A stretch of 64,000 nucleotides of DNA from Impatiens glandulifera. Taxonomy: Eukaryota > Streptophyta > Magnoliopsida > Ericales > Balsaminaceae. This document shows, in pieces, positions 35,919-50,440 of this stretch. Position numbers and translations under genes: made by a program. Each line of letters starts with the position of its first letter. Positions within the stretch are counted from its first letter, which is position 1. The notes beneath the pieces are model-generated. The model was not told the DNA's origin and did no database searches. It saw nothing but the letters and a program-made list of their open reading frames with translations. The DNA lies in assembly GCF_907164915.1 (NCBI RefSeq), contig NW_025919337.1, forward strand, positions 62,001 through 126,000, read 5' to 3'.

Positions 35919-38900
35919 TTCTCCCCCGGTTGGAGAAGATTCGACATCGAATCTGGAACTTGTTCGTCATCAATGTATGGTGAAAGATCAGAAACATTGA
36001 ACGTGGTTGAGACACCATAGTTTCCTGGTAACTCCACCTTGTAAGCATTATCACCAATCTTCTTCAAAATTCTAAAAGGACCATCAGCTCTAGGCTGTAA
36101 TTTTCCATGTCGACCTCGAGGAAAACGCTCATTTCTTAAGTGAATCCAGACCAAGTCTCCTTCATTGAAAACATAACGCTTTCTATGCTTGTTCGCCACC
36201 CTTTGATATTTCTCATTGTGCTTGATAATTTCTTGACGAACTTTCTCATGCAATTGCTTAATATCCTTAGCACGATCTTCTCCATCCTTGCTTATATGAT
36301 GAGCAATAGGTATTGGAGCTAGATCTATGGGAGTGATAGGATTCTTACCATAAACAACCTCGAACGGACTCGACCCGGTAGTTTGACTCGATGATCGGTT
36401 GTAAGCAAACTCTGCTTGAGCCAAAACCTCATCCCATTGGCGAGGATTCTTTCCAATCAAACTTCTCAAAAGGTTTCCCAAGCTCCGATTTACAACCTCT
36501 GTCTGTCCATCAGTTTGTGGAAGGTGAGAAGAACTAAATTGAAGTTTAGTTCCAAGTTTCTTCCAAAGCGTTCGCCAGAAATGACTCATAAATTTCGAAT
36601 CCCGATCAGAGGTTATTGTCTTTGGAATGCCATGAAGCCTCACAATCTCTTTAAAATAAAGAATAGCTACGTGAGTGGCATCCATTGTTTTGATGCAAGG
36701 AATAAAGTGCGCCATTTTTGAAAACCGATCAACGACCACCATAATCGAATCTTTGTTCCTTTGAGTGCGTGGCAGCCCAACAACAAAGTCCATACTCACA
36801 TCTTCCCATGGACATAATGGTACCGGTAAAGGTGTGTACAAACCCGTATTTTGCCCATGACTTTTAGCAATATGACACACTCTGCACCTCTCTATGTACT
36901 TCTTGACATCTCGATCCATACGTGGCCAATAAAAATTTTCTTGTACGAGTGTAAGAGTCTTTTCTCTTCCAAAGTGTCCCGCAAGACCTCCGTTGTGTGC
37001 CTCATCGATAATTGTTAGCCTTAATGAACAATCTGGAATACATAATAATGTACCTTTAAAGAGATAATCATCATCAATCAAGAAAAACTTGAATGGAGCT
37101 TTTGAAGATTCCTCCCAAATTCTGCCGAAGTACAAATCATCTTTGTAGAGATCTTTTATCACCTCAAATCCAAGCACTTGTAACTGCAACGTAGACAACA
37201 AAGAATGTCTTCGACTAAGAGCATCTGCCACTCGATTTAGCACGCCAGACTTGTGCTTGATCACAAAATTGAATGCTTGCAGAAACTCGACCCATTTTCC
37301 ATGTCGCGGGTTCAACTTTTGTTGTGAGTTCAAGTACTTCAATGCTTCATGATCCGAGAAGAGAACAAACTCCTTGTGTAATAGGTAATGTTGTCAATGA
37401 TCCAAGGTACGAACAAGGGCAAAGAACTCCTTGTCGTATGTTGAATAATTGCGTCGGGAGTTATTCATCATCTCACTAAAGAAAGCAATGGGTCTGCCTT
37501 CTTGGCTAAGAACTCCTCCGATCCCCACATTAGAAGCATCACAATCTACTTCAAATACCCTTTCGAAATCTGGAAGTTGCAAAATTGGAGCTTCCGTAAT
37601 TTTTTTCTTGAGAAGTTCAAAGCTTTTTAATGCTTCCTCCGTCCACTTGAAACTACCACCTTTCAAACATTCAGTTATAGGAGCAATGATAGTGCTAAAA
37701 TTTTTGATAAATCTGCGGTAAAATGAAGCCAAGCCATGAAAACTCCGAATATCATGAATAGTCTTAGGGATTGGCCAACTTAAGATAGCTTCAATCTTGT
37801 CTCGATCCATCTTGATACCGTCGGAAGAAATATTGTAGCCCAAAAAGACGAGGCTGTCAGTGAAGAAGTGACATTTCTTCAAATTGGCATATAACTTCTG
37901 TTCTCTTAGCACCCTAAAAACTTGTCGAAGATGATTTAAATGCTCTTCTGGACTAGAGCTGTACACAAGAATATCGTCAAAATAGACAACAACAAATTTC
38001 CCAATAAATGGTTTAAACATGTGATTCATAAGTCGCATAAATGTAGAGGGTGCATTAGAAAGTCCAAATGGCATAACCAGCCACTCGTAAAGACCATCTC
38101 TGGTCTTGAAAGCAGTTTTCCACTCATCTCCAGGCCGCATTCGAATTTGATGATAGCCACTCCGTAAATCAATCTTAGAACCAATTTTGAAGCCGTGAAG
38201 TTGATCAAAGAGATCATCGAGGCGAGGAATAGGAAAACGGTATTTGATCGTGATTTTATTCACCGCCCTACTATCAACACACATACGCCACGAACCATCT
38301 TTTTTTGGCACAAGAAGTGCTGGCACAGCACAAGGACTCTTACTTTCTTGTATAAGACCTCTTGCCAGCAAGTCTTCAATTTATCGCTGCAACTCTTCAT
38401 ATTCCTTAGGATTCATTCTATAAGCAGCTTTATTTGGGATTGACGCACCAGGGATTAGATCAACACAATGTTGAATATTTCGCATGGGAGAAAGACCCGT
38501 AGGAATCTCTTCAGGTACGACATCAACAAATTCTTGTAAAAGAGGTCGCACTTGTAGAGGAATAATATTATCTTCCTTGTTTTCTTCTAAAACCACCAAT
38601 GCAAACGCCCCTAATGATTCATTCATTACATCCTCAAATTGTGATTTGGCGAGCAAATTATTTCCTTCTTCCTTTGATGGTTTAACAATGTCCTTCATTC
38701 TTGAAGGTCTCAAAATTATTTTCTCGCCATCTTTTATAAAAGTATAGGTATTTTTGAATCCATCATGTTGCGTTTTCCTATCAAATTGCCAAGGTCTTCC
38801 AAGAAGCAAATGACAAACATCCATAGGGATAACATCACACCAAACTTCATCTTTGTACTTTTCTCCAATAGAAAATTGAACGAGACATCGATTATTTACC

Positions 38901-40267
38901 TTTACTTCATTACCTTTCCGAAGCCATGATAATTTGTAAGGTCGAGGATGATTTTCGGTTTTCAATTGCAGCTTCTCCACCATAGCTGTAGCCACAACAT
39001 TTTCGCAGCTTCCTCCATCGACAATGATGTCACACACCTTGCCATTTGACGTGCATCTAGTGTGAAAAATATTATTACGAAGCCATGAATCATCTGGAAC
39101 ATAAGTGGTGTTGAGGATACGCCGTATTACTAAAGCTTCCCCATAATCTTCATAAGTGATATCTCCCTCCTCGTTACATTCATCGTAAATTGGTGTTGTC
39201 TCTTCATTCTCTTCTTCATACTCTTCCTCAACGAGAGTAATGATTCTTCGATTTGGACAATCAGCGGCAAAATGTCCGAACCCTTTGCACTTGAAACAAG
39301 TTTTTTGATTAGTTGGACCACTTGATTTTTCAAAACTAGCAGCACCACCATCCTTACTTGTAAAAGATTTATGTTTTACGTCTTTTATAGCTGCACTGTT
39401 CTTGGAAGTAGAAGCACTTCCTCGGTTATAGGCACCACCACCCGATGAGAAACGTCCCCCAAAATGACTCGATTTTTTTTGTTGTTTTTCAACTTTGAGA
39501 GCCAACTGACATACATCATTATATGTCAAATATTGCTGCAATTGAACCACATTTCCAATTTCATATCGTAGCCCTCCAAGAAAACGAGCAATAGTTTGTT
39601 CTTCCGGCTCCAAAACATCGCATCGCATCATAAGATTTTCAAATTCAGCCACGTAGTCTTCCACAGATAGATCATTCTACCTGAAGTTGTGATATTTGAG
39701 AAAAGCATCTTGGCGATAATTATTCGGCAAAAATTTCCTCCTTAACTCCTTCTTCATTTTGTCCCATGTTTTGATCTTTTTCTTGCCATCACGCACACGT
39801 TGCTTCTTAAGGTGTTCCCACCAAATGGACGCATATTTTTTTAATTTGATAACCACTAACTTCACCTTGTTATCTTCTTGAACATCTTTGAACTCAAAAA
39901 TTCTCTCAACGGTATTGAGCCAGTCAATGAATTCATCAGGATTATTTCTTCCTTCAAAATCTGGAATATCAACTTTAAAATCCAAAAACCTGTGGCGGAC
40001 ATTGTTTCTTTGGAACCGTTGACCACGAGATGCACGGTCACTTGCGTCATTATCATCATGAAATGGATTGAAATCCTCATCATTAATTCTTGAATCATCA
40101 TCTGAACCATGACCATCAACATCATGTTCACGATATTCACCACGCGCAAGGCGTTGTTCGAGTTGCTGCACTTGTCTCCTTAAATCTTCTAACTCAATAT
40201 CACGAAGGTCTCTTTGACGAGGTTTAGGTTCATCATCGTTTGGTCCTCTTCTTCTCCGACCAACCAT
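35867..40267 (-). pseudogene. Gypsy gag-pol polyprotein, one frame with three stop codons
   Basis: One continuous frame of 1467 codons from ATG 40267 (MVGRRRR) to the stop at 35867, interrupted by TAG at 39677, TAA at 38381 and TGA at 37394, with no frameshift. In order: coiled-coil and charged gag; a CCHC zinc knuckle (CFKCKGFGHFAADC, 39257..39298); a retropepsin-like motif IIVDGGS near 39019 (DGGS in place of the usual DSG/DTG); reverse transcriptase with YFDD at 37973..37984; RNase H ([10 protein letters not shown]); integrase with an H-H-C-C zinc site (GHFGREKT to CRVCH) and the D-D-E triad (MDFVVGLP, TSDRDSKF, DGQTEVVNRS); and a GPF-type C-terminal module (DGPFRILKKIGDNAYKVELP). The copy cannot make a full polyprotein without readthrough. 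The frame ends 52 bp inside the 3' LTR. Confidence 0.92.
35919..35927 (-). other. Polypurine tract of the gypsy element
   Basis: On the minus strand GGGGGAGAA lies directly before the 3' LTR start TGATGC. It sits inside the pol frame. Confidence 0.7.
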
Positions 40268-40278
40268 TGTAAACCAAA

Positions 40279-40290
40279 GCTCTGATACCA
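40279..40290 (-). other. Primer binding site, tRNA-iMet
   Basis: TGGTATCAGAGC on the minus strand, three bases after the 5' LTR end. It is the standard plant primer site complementary to the 3' end of initiator tRNA-Met. Confidence 0.92.
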
Positions 40291-40293
40291 CTT

Positions 40294-40654
40294 TGACACC
40301 GAGAAATTAGAGAGATATGAAGTAACACAAGAAATCAATCGACACTCTTCACTCTAGGAATCCACCAAAAGAGTTTAGAGCAAGATAAATAGAAGATAAA
40401 CTTCTAAACAAGCTTAAAGCTTAAAGTAATTATTATATCAAAAGTGAGTTGTCTTTCACGATTACAAAAAGGCCTACAAATAGGCAAAACTAAGAAGTTG
40501 GAACAACTCTCCAAAAAGAAGTAAATAAACTTTATTACTAGATAATTAAATATTATGACGGTCGATCTCCAAAAGTGACTATTTGAATTCTACCACACTT
40601 CATTAATTTGATCTTATCATCTTGACTTCTAGAGACTTCCCAATTCCAGCATCA
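40294..40654 (-). repeat. 5' LTR of the gypsy element
   Basis: 361 bp; on the minus strand it starts TGATGCTGG and ends CGGTGTCA. Confidence 0.95.
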
Positions 40655-42117
40655 GTAATAATTGAACGCTTATTGTGTTCCTTCTTGTTCTAATAAAAAG
40701 TTGTCCTTCTAAAGAATTAAAAGAATGGACATTGTCATGCATGAAACCTAGTATGAGAAATCCACCAACTTAATCCCAAAGTTGATCAATGTCTCCATCT
40801 TAACCATGAATCACCAATTACCAAAATTCTTCCCCAAACAAATAATTACATAATCATTCAAGGTTTAGAGATATCGTTGTCTAGTTTTCTAATAAGATAA
40901 ATATCATATTTATTAGTCGTTTTTCCCAAAAAATATCATATTTATTGACATGCAAGAGAAGTTATTTCTATAGATTGGTACGTGATAAACATTAATATGA
41001 ATCTAGAACATCAAGTTCCTAATTCTGGAAAATACAATTTGAAATTCTGTTTACAAAATATATTCCAATTCAATTCAAATCATCATCAAATACATTTCAT
41101 TCAATCAATCTATTTTGGGCGAAATAAACAATGAATCAACACATTCCAACTTAAGAATAAAAGAAATTCATCAATCAATTAGTCTTTTATCAAAATAATA
41201 AAAAACTGAAAACATTGAACTATAACTAGAATTTCATCCCAATTCATATAAATTAGCAAATCAATAGCATCTGAAATTTTATCAACATCTTACCTAGGTT
41301 TGTAGGTACCTTTGGTGTCGAGGCATAGCTGCTGAAGTTCACGAAGATCGCATGTCATCTTACCTAGGTTTCGGCAACAATAGCAATAGAATGCAATGAT
41401 GGAGGGAAAAGGAATTCCCTGAGAGTTTAAATGGAGATGCTTTCCAAATCCTTGACTTGAAATTTTGGAATTACCGGAGCTACTGAAAGACTGGCTTGGC
41501 TCCTGTCTATAAGCTCCTCGTTTTCTTAAACAACATTTAACAATTAGGGGTTGTTTGGAATTTGCTTATTTGCATCAATACATAACAAACCAAAATAGTA
41601 AAAGTAGTGTCATTTGTTGGGTATAAGTTAATCAAAATGAATAGAACAGGCAGTACAAACCTAAAAAACAATATCTCAAAGAAGAAGAAAGTCTCAAAAG
41701 AACACTGAATCTCCACATCGAGGTTCAATGGAGATGCCTTGGAGTTATTTTATCAAAATTACCTGATCCTTCAATCGGTAGAAAAGGCTTCTAGGCTCGG
41801 ATGGAAAACTCTCGCGTCTCACAACGGATCGAACTCAGGGTTTATCCTCGCAAGAAACCATCGGATGACCTTCTTCACGGACAGAGTCCTCCGCGGCTGC
41901 GCAGTTTTCTCTTTCTACAATTCTAGAGAGAGTGAAAACCTAATTTATATCTTTTTGCCGACTGGAGTCTTCCTATAATTAGATATAACCTAATTTATAA
42001 ATAAGTTATTTGTAATTCACATTAACCCCGATACTAATTTATAACCTAATGAGTTATAAAGCCAAAAATATTAAAAGAAAAAAAATATTAAAAGAAGAAG
42101 AGAGCAGTAGCTGACTA

Positions 42118-43075
42118 CTGTGTGCGTGATGTTATGGAAGGCAAATGAAATTTTATATTCTAAGGTCAAATGCGGATGGGACAAGAATCATTCAGACTGT
42201 CAACTGTATAAACTTTCAAAAAGGACCAATGTGCATGAATGGAATGTTGAAATCAATAACAAATTTAATTTATGGTATGGCAGTGTATTCGCTCTCAAAA
42301 AAAATTGTTGAGTGGTATCACAGCGTATGATCTTCTACATCGACATCATATTACTTTTGTTAGTTTATAGAGGTAGGCTGATGACTAGAGATCGATTGAG
42401 CAGGTTCATGATCATCTATAACACTAGTTGTGTCCTATGCATCAATTGCGATGAGTCGATTTTTCATTTATTTGGTGAATGTAAGTTCACTAAAGTTCTT
42501 TGGGGTAAATTAGTCGACAATTTGAGCTTATAATCTCACTTAGTTGATTGGAGTGATATTATAAATTTAGTGTTTTCAAATACTAAAGGAAACTAATTTA
42601 AGTTGAATTTATTCAAATGCTTTTAAGGATGTCTTGTATATCATTTTGGATGGAGAGAAATGCTAGAGTTTTCTCTAGAACAAGAGAATGATAATTAAGT
42701 ATGGAATGATATTGTTGGTGGTGGTCTATCTCTTATTAACACATGGAGAAGAACGCTTAAGAATTGGGAGTTTTGTTAAAGATGGAGGAGGATTGTGTTT
42801 GATAAAGTCACAAAGGAAGCAATGTTTAAGGTGAGATAGAAATGAATGCTTGATTGATGGTTATTGGGTACATGATGTTCCAATTTATTTTTTAAAATAA
42901 ATTGTTCTTGTTTTTGTTTGCTATATTTTTCTAATTGTTGAACTTGTTATTTTATTTAAATTCATAGATTTGTTTGTTTTCAAAATTAGGACAAAGGGAT
43001 GTTTTGTCTTAATTTCAAAACTCTTGTATCTCTCCTCCTTTTAGGATTTTAATTAAATAACAATAAGTCATTTCT
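42118..43075 (+). mobile_element. LINE 3' remnant, copy B
   Basis: Counterpart of 2405..3362. The zinc-binding frame is at 42312..42533 with the same CVLC and HLFGECKF motifs. The upstream frame is shortened by a lost A in the poly-A run near 42297. Confidence 0.7.
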
Positions 43076-44521
43076 AAAAAAAAATATTTCTAGAATGAAA
43101 AGCTCCACATAGAGGTTCAAACCAAATCAAAGAAAATACAGAACAAAGGTAGAGAGTGTTACAATAAGAATTGTAAAAAAATAATTCCTGGAGAGTTTAA
43201 ATCTCTTTCACTATGTACCTCAAAATCTATTCAATGGAGAGTGAGAGTGAAATCTTGTATTTTTTTTGGTCGAGTTATTAACTATTTTATGTAACCTAGT
43301 TTTCAAATATATAATTTAATATTCACAATAATAGTTGTCACTTTAAAGGTTATAAGAATGTATCCATCACAAATAAAAGTGTAGTCATAATATTCGGTTC
43401 TACTATAATAACAAGTATTTAATTGCGTATCTTTATTTTATTTGTTCATTAATAAAAAAATATCACGTCTTCATAAATTTTTAAAATCTCGATCAACTAT
43501 TCCTACTTGACAACAATCATTACTTACTAAATATTGAATATGATGGACGAGGATACAGATAATAAATTTACATCAATTCAAAGTCATAATCTGCAATAGT
43601 GAGAGTTTCAATTAGGCTTACACAAATTAATAAAAAACTTTATTGATTCACCAATGAACTCAAATACAGATTTGCCCGAATAGACTTATTCTGGATGTAT
43701 ACGAGCCACTTCTTATATTTTTTCCAAAGTTTAATGGTATGCAATGCAGAAAATTTTGTTTTGGATTGTCTATTAACACAGTGAGATTCAATATAAATAT
43801 TTTAGAATATGTCTTAACCATAATCTTGTATATCATAATGGTTAAAAACATTTTCTGGCAATAGAAACTACAACGCCTCGTAATCGTTCAAAAGTGGACA
43901 ATCAGAATAAACACTCTCATCATCAATGTTACTATTATTAAAAAGAATTCAATGTGCAATAATTTATAAATTCATCTACAACCTATAGCATTTTTTTATT
44001 ATCTTTTTGGTAGGTTTGTAAAAGTTTGTTTTTTTTTAAAATATCAAGTTCTAAATTATTCAATCTGAATTCATTGCAGCTTCTTGGTATTAAACTGAAT
44101 CATATGATTGATCAATGTTTTCTAAGAATTATGTATAGTTTAATTCAGTACATACATTTATAAAAGAGGGAAAAGTTGAATGCATAAAAATATTTTTCCT
44201 TTTCTTAACTGTTTCTACTTAACTTGTAAAATCTTTCATCCATGGTGGTGTATACAAAATTTTAGAATTTCTCTTTAAAATAATTTTAGCGTCATTTTGT
44301 TGTAACATAAGGTTTTAAATATTAGATGCTAGTTAAAAAAAAATCTTTTCAGCATAAAATTTATAAAATGGTTCAGATAAATCATTATGTTTTTGTACTT
44401 CTACTATTATATCTTTCATTTCACGGTGAAAGAAAGTTGAAACATTTTTTAATTTCATCTTATAACAATACGTTGAAAATTTATCTTTTATAGATAGTAT
44501 TGTGTATTATGTTAATAACAA

Positions 44522-45250
44522 GGGAAATTTGACGAAATAACCCTAATAATAAGGTTATTTTCAAATTTAGCATTGGTATGATAAATTTATCAAATATAAC
44601 CTTTTGCCATGGGCAAAAGACATCAACGAAATCAAAGACCCATACTTAACCAACAATCTCTGCAAAATTAGTCAAGTGAAACAATGTTAAGAAAGTTAAA
44701 TGACAAATGCAATTTTCGCAGGCGACAAATGCAATTTTCGTCTTCGAAAAAAAAAATTATTTTCGCAAACGAAAAATGCAATTGTCGCTTACGTAGGCGA
44801 AAAATGCATTTCGCTTGCTGTACTAACAATAAACACAATAAAAACATTTAGTCAGCCCCTAAAAGCATTCAACCACCCCTAAAACTCTAAACCTAAACTA
44901 TAAACGCTAAAACCTAAATCATTCTTCCATTTCATCATTAATGCAAGGAAAACTACGAAAAACTAACCTGAAATGATGAAGGCGAACGACGTTTCCTCAG
45001 GGAGTTGATCGATCCCTTTGTTTTGTGGGTTCGCTTGGATCGTCGGGGGAGAAGAAGAAGAGAGATTTGAGGGTGGGGAGAAGAAGGAGACTGAAATGGA
45101 GAGAGAGAGGGGGAAAATGGGTTGGGATATAAAAAAGGGCATAATTTTAATTAAGGGGTAAAGATGTCTTTTGCCCATGGAAAAAGGTTATATTTGATAA
45201 ATTTATCATACCTATGCTAAATTTATCAGGGTTATTTCGTCAAATTTCCC
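44522..45250. mobile_element. 0.73-kb TIR element (MULE-like), copy B
   Basis: Counterpart of 4843..5551, with the same 'aataacaa' duplications at 44514..44521 and 45251..45258. The internal 'gacaaatgcaattttcg' array differs from copy A, and the right TIR has lost its palindrome stretch near 45222. Confidence 0.8.
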
Positions 45251-46864
45251 AATAACAATAGGTCTATATATACATAAATTGAGTTAATGACATCTTCAAC
45301 ATTCCTCCACAATTAATGACATCTCCAAGTTTGAAATAAAAGTATTGTGTATTATGTTAATAACAATAGGCTTTTATATACATAAATTGTGTTAATGAAA
45401 AGTTTAGAAATATTAAAAGTCTTTAAAATATAAAATGAAAAGTTATCCACATATACATTTAATTATTTTGTTTAATATCCCCGCAAAAGAAAATAAGCGA
45501 CACACAGTAGTGTTTGTTACGTAGTATTTGCATTATTAAAATTTATTTTGTAAGTTCATATATTAATCGTTATTTTGGTTCTTAGATGAATAATAATAAG
45601 AATCTGACGAGGGCCGTCGCCAATAATCAGCCTATTGTATAACCACGATCGGAGGATTCATCTCGCAAATAACAAGAATCAATTTTCTCGTAAAACTCTT
45701 TGGCAAAAATCACCACCACCTAATAATTGGGTTCTTCATTATAATACCAATTAGATGCATAAACTATTTGAAACTAAACTTTAGTCATACACAAAAATAT
45801 GTCACTTGTAAGCATACCTCAGTTCTGAATCGAGTATCTGGAGATGGAACTCAATAATATTCAACAAAAGATCATTAAAGATAATTATAAGACAAACAGT
45901 TTACAAACTCAAATGCACCAAGATACAGAATGATACAGGCATAAAACAGATTATAATCTCACAATGATAACACCATTCTACTTTCTAGAGAACAAAAACA
46001 ACAGACTATTGTGAAGAAGGCCATTTAACATCAACAATTGAATCTATCTTAGTTTCTAACACCATTGAAAAGAGTAGAGAGTAGAGGATGACTAACTACT
46101 ATGGAGTCCAGACACTAAAACTGAATAAGTTTCCATTTGGCCAAGTTCAGTCAAAAACAAACATCACCCAGCTTAGAACAAATAAGCAAACAAACAGCAG
46201 AATCTGAGCTATAAGTAGAGAAATTGTAGCTTGTCTGAACAACTTTTGACTACACAGTTTTATCAGCTTTAACAAAATTGGAATTTGCATCCAAAATTAG
46301 AGATAAATTTTATAGTTGAATTTCAATTTAGGTTAAACAACAAATTAATGAAGAAAGGAACAGACAAACAAATTCTTCAACCAAATCAAACGGAGAAAAT
46401 GTAAAATTATTACCTAGAATCTTGACAGGAGGATGGCGTAAAATCGACAAAAGGAATCTGTGGCTGGAGGAGGACGGAGCGGTGGAGGAAGAATAGATTT
46501 GGGCGGAGAATCGTTTTTGGGGAGAATCTATCTGAACAGATCTGGGGCGGAGAAAGATAGTGAGCGAGAGAGGCGGAAGAAGAAAGAAAGAAAAGTGAGC
46601 GTCCTCGGTTATTACACATTTTCTACAAGTGCCAAATACCATTAAAGAATAGTAATTATAATTGAAATTCACGTTCTTATCCCTCCAAAAAACATGAATA
46701 TTCCTTTTTTTACAAAATCAGTTACACTACAATCGCAAGTTAGTATAGCCTTATTATAAATTAATTTTTCATTATAATTTAAAATTTGTTATTTTTGATC
46801 TGATTTGATTGTGACGTCTCTTAAATCGATTCTTACCACCAATAGGCTACCTTGGTGGGGTTAT

Positions 46865-46870
<6 letters not shown>

Positions 46871-46942
<72 letters not shown>
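46871..46942. repeat. (TA)n microsatellite, copy B
   Basis: About 36 TA units, equivalent to 7232..7301. Confidence 0.98.
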
Positions 46943-46944
<2 letters not shown>

Positions 46945-48359
46945 CCCAACCTTATATCTTCATTAGTTATATTGTTGATTTTTTTTTTGTTATTCTAGTA
47001 TACCGGACAATTTAGCAAAAGAGATGTATATGATAGGTAAAATAGTTATAATATTGTTCTTTGTGATTTGTAGATTAAGAGAATGAACTGTACAAAATTT
47101 GGGGATATTGCTGCTTTAATACATTCAAGATAAAAGTAATAAATATTATGTTTTTAAAATAAATTATATTATTTTAATTGAATATTTGGTGTTAATTATT
47201 GAATCAATTGTAGGACAATAAAATCAGAAGAAGAGCCTAATATTCCATTAATTGTTAGATAAATAATTTATCTCAATTAATTCAAGATAATGGGGTAAAA
47301 AAATTGTCATATGTTATCATATCTTAGGCTTTTAATAATTGTAGAAGAAAAATGTATACATTAGGTTGAATGTGTTGTTTGGATTTTTAGATTTTAACCT
47401 TAACCTTGTGTTGTTTTAGTGTGTCATGCTGTTTTTTAATGATTTTTTCCCTTAACATTTTTGTTATACTATTGTCGTTAAGAAATAAAACTCTCATTTA
47501 TATTATTTTGAATATATAATTAATGGAAAAAAAAAGTATAAACTCTAATTTATATTATTTCTCGTATATATTATATATTATTATTTATAAAATATATATA
47601 ATTATATATAAAATTAATTTAAAAAATATATAAAACAAATAAAAACTGCAAAAAGTTAAAAAGTTACTAAACAAATATTATATTTTGAAACTATCTCCTA
47701 ACAGATTATCTCAAAAAGTTAGTCAAACATTGAATTAATTTAAATTAATATATAAATTTAACTATTTAAATTTAAACAAATTTGTATTTAATATATTATT
47801 TATTCAATATTATTAAATATTTGAATAAATAAACTAGTTCACAATTGAATAAATAAAAACAAAAAAAGGGACACATTAAATATTAATTTTAAATTCATTT
47901 ATTATTTTTTAATTATTCTATTATGAATTATTTTTTTCATTAATTTTATTATTAAATAGATTTACCTTATATAAATGATTTATAACAATTTCACAAATGA
48001 TTTAAATGTTTATCATATTTCACAAATTTCACATATTTATTTAGAACTATCTATTAACTGAAACATTTGAGTTTTTATTTATTTATTTAATTTATTAATA
48101 TATACCTACCATATTTTAGAACATTATTTAATCTAAATTAATATTCTAATAAAATATTTATAAAAAAAGTTTTTAAATAATTTTATTTTTTACAAACCTA
48201 TATTCAACCTTATTTTATTTTTTCTTAAAATAATTTAATAAAATTCTAAATAAAAAAAGATATCTAATTTCTTAAATAATATATGTATAAAACTTTCAAA
48301 ATTCAAACTCTAACATAAATATATTTTACCAAAATATGTAACTTTTAATTTAATAAACA

Positions 48360-50103
48360 TAAAAATATCTATATATATATATATTGATTAATTTTTAAAG
48401 TATCCGGATTGCCGGGTCGAGAATGTGGTTAATTTGGATATATATGTGAGAGTAATTGGATATTTGAGTCGGATTATGGGTTGATCCGCCATAAATTTAA
48501 AACGGTTTAAAATAAAATTAAAAATGCTATATGTATATTTCAAACTCGTAACCTAATAAAATAAGTATAACCATTTAACCAACTAGACTAATAAGACTTT
48601 ATATTTTAAATTCAATACCAAATTTGACGAACGCGGGACGTTTTAAAAAAATAAGTTCTTTTTAACTACTAATCTATATATATATATATATATGTAACGA
48701 TGTTTAATTTTTAAAGTATCTAGATTGCCGGGTCGAGAGTTGTGGTTAATTTGGATATATATGTGAGAGTAAATGGATATTTGAGTCGGATTGTGGGTTG
48801 ACCCGCTCCCCATTAATTTAAAATAGTTTAAAATAAAATTAAAAATGCTATATATATGTTTAGAACTCACAATCTTAAATACAAGTACAACCTTTAACCA
48901 ACTAGACTAATAACACTTTATATTTTAAATTTAACATCGAATTAGTTGAACGTATGATATTTTAAAAATATAAGTTCAACTTTTTAACTAACTAATATAT
49001 ATATATATATATATATATATAATGATGCTTAATTTTTAAAGTGTCCGGATTCCCGAGTCGAGAGCTATAGTTAATTTGGATATATATGTGAGAGTAAATG
49101 GATACTTGAGTCGGTTTTTGGGTTGATTCGCCATAAATTTAAAACAGTTTAAAATAAAATTAAAAATGTTATATGTATATTTCAAACTCGCAACCTAACA
49201 ATATAAGTACAACCATTTAACCAACTAGATTAATTATACTTTATATTTTAAATTAAAATACCAAATTTGATGAACGCGAGACGTTTTAACAATATAAGTT
49301 CAATTTTTTAACTAAGTAATCTATATATATATAATGATGCTTAATTTTCAAAATGTCCGGATTGTCGGGTCGAGAGTTGTTATTAATTTATATATATATG
49401 TGAGAGTAAATTAAAAATATTATCAAATTTTAACAGTAATTTTTTTTCTCGGTTATATATCTTTACTCGTGCAAATTCACGAGCTATATTTCAAAGTGTC
49501 CGGATTATCGGATCGAGAGCTGTGGTTAATTTGGATATATATGTGAGAGTAAATGGATACTTGGGTTAGATTGTGGTTTAACCCGCCCATAAACTTAAAC
49601 AGTTAAAAATAAAATTAAAAATGCTATATAAAATTAAAAATGCTATAGGTATGATTTTTTACTTGCAACTTAATAAAACAAGTACAACACTTTAATAAAC
49701 TAGGCTAATAACACTTTATACTTTAAACTGAACACCAAATTTGATGAATGCGGGACATTTTTAACAATATAAGTTCAACTTTTTAACTAACTAATATATA
49801 TATATATATAAAGATGCTTTATTTTTAAAGTGTCCGGATTGCCAGGTTGATAGTTGTGGTTAATTTGGATATATATGTGATAAAAATGGATATTTGGGTC
49901 GAATTGTGGATTGACCCACCCAAAAACTTAAAACGGTTAAAAATAAAATGAAAAATGCTATAGGTATGGCTCAAACTTGCAACCTAAGAAAACAAGTACA
50001 ACTCTTTAACCAACTAGGCTAATAACAATTTATATTTTAAATTCAACACCAAATTTGATAAACGCGAGAAATTTTAACAATATAAGTTTAACTTTTTAAC
50101 TAA

Positions 50104-50139
<36 letters not shown>

Positions 50140-50406
50140 TGCATAATTTTTAAAGTGTCCGGATTGCCGGGTCGAGAGCTGTGGTTAATTTAGATATTGG
50201 GTCGGATTGTGGGTTGACCCGCCCATAAACTTAAAACGATTAAAAATATAATAAAAAATGCTATAAGTATGGTTCAAACTTGCAACCTAACAAATCAAGT
50301 ACAACTCTTTAACCAACTAGATTTATAACACTTTATATTTTAAATTCAACTCCAAATTTGATGAACGCGAGATATTTTAACAATATAAGTTCAACTTTTT
50401 AACTAA

Positions 50407-50440
<34 letters not shown>

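Larger units (their letters stand above)
35558..40654 (-). mobile_element. Ty3/gypsy LTR retrotransposon, 5097 bp, full length, stop-interrupted
   Basis: Two 361-bp LTRs start TG and end CA. The 5-bp target duplication is 'gtaat' (35553..35557 and 40655..40659). The element has a tRNA-iMet primer site, a polypurine tract, and a gag-PR-RT-RH-IN order on the minus strand, which places it in Metaviridae. The pol frame runs through the polypurine tract into the 3' LTR, a trait known from CRM-type chromoviruses. I see no classical chromodomain, so the lineage call is tentative. Confidence 0.95.

Noticed and set aside
36140..38443. Several plus-strand frames of 60-100 codons
   Set aside because: They are antisense to the gypsy gag-pol frame.
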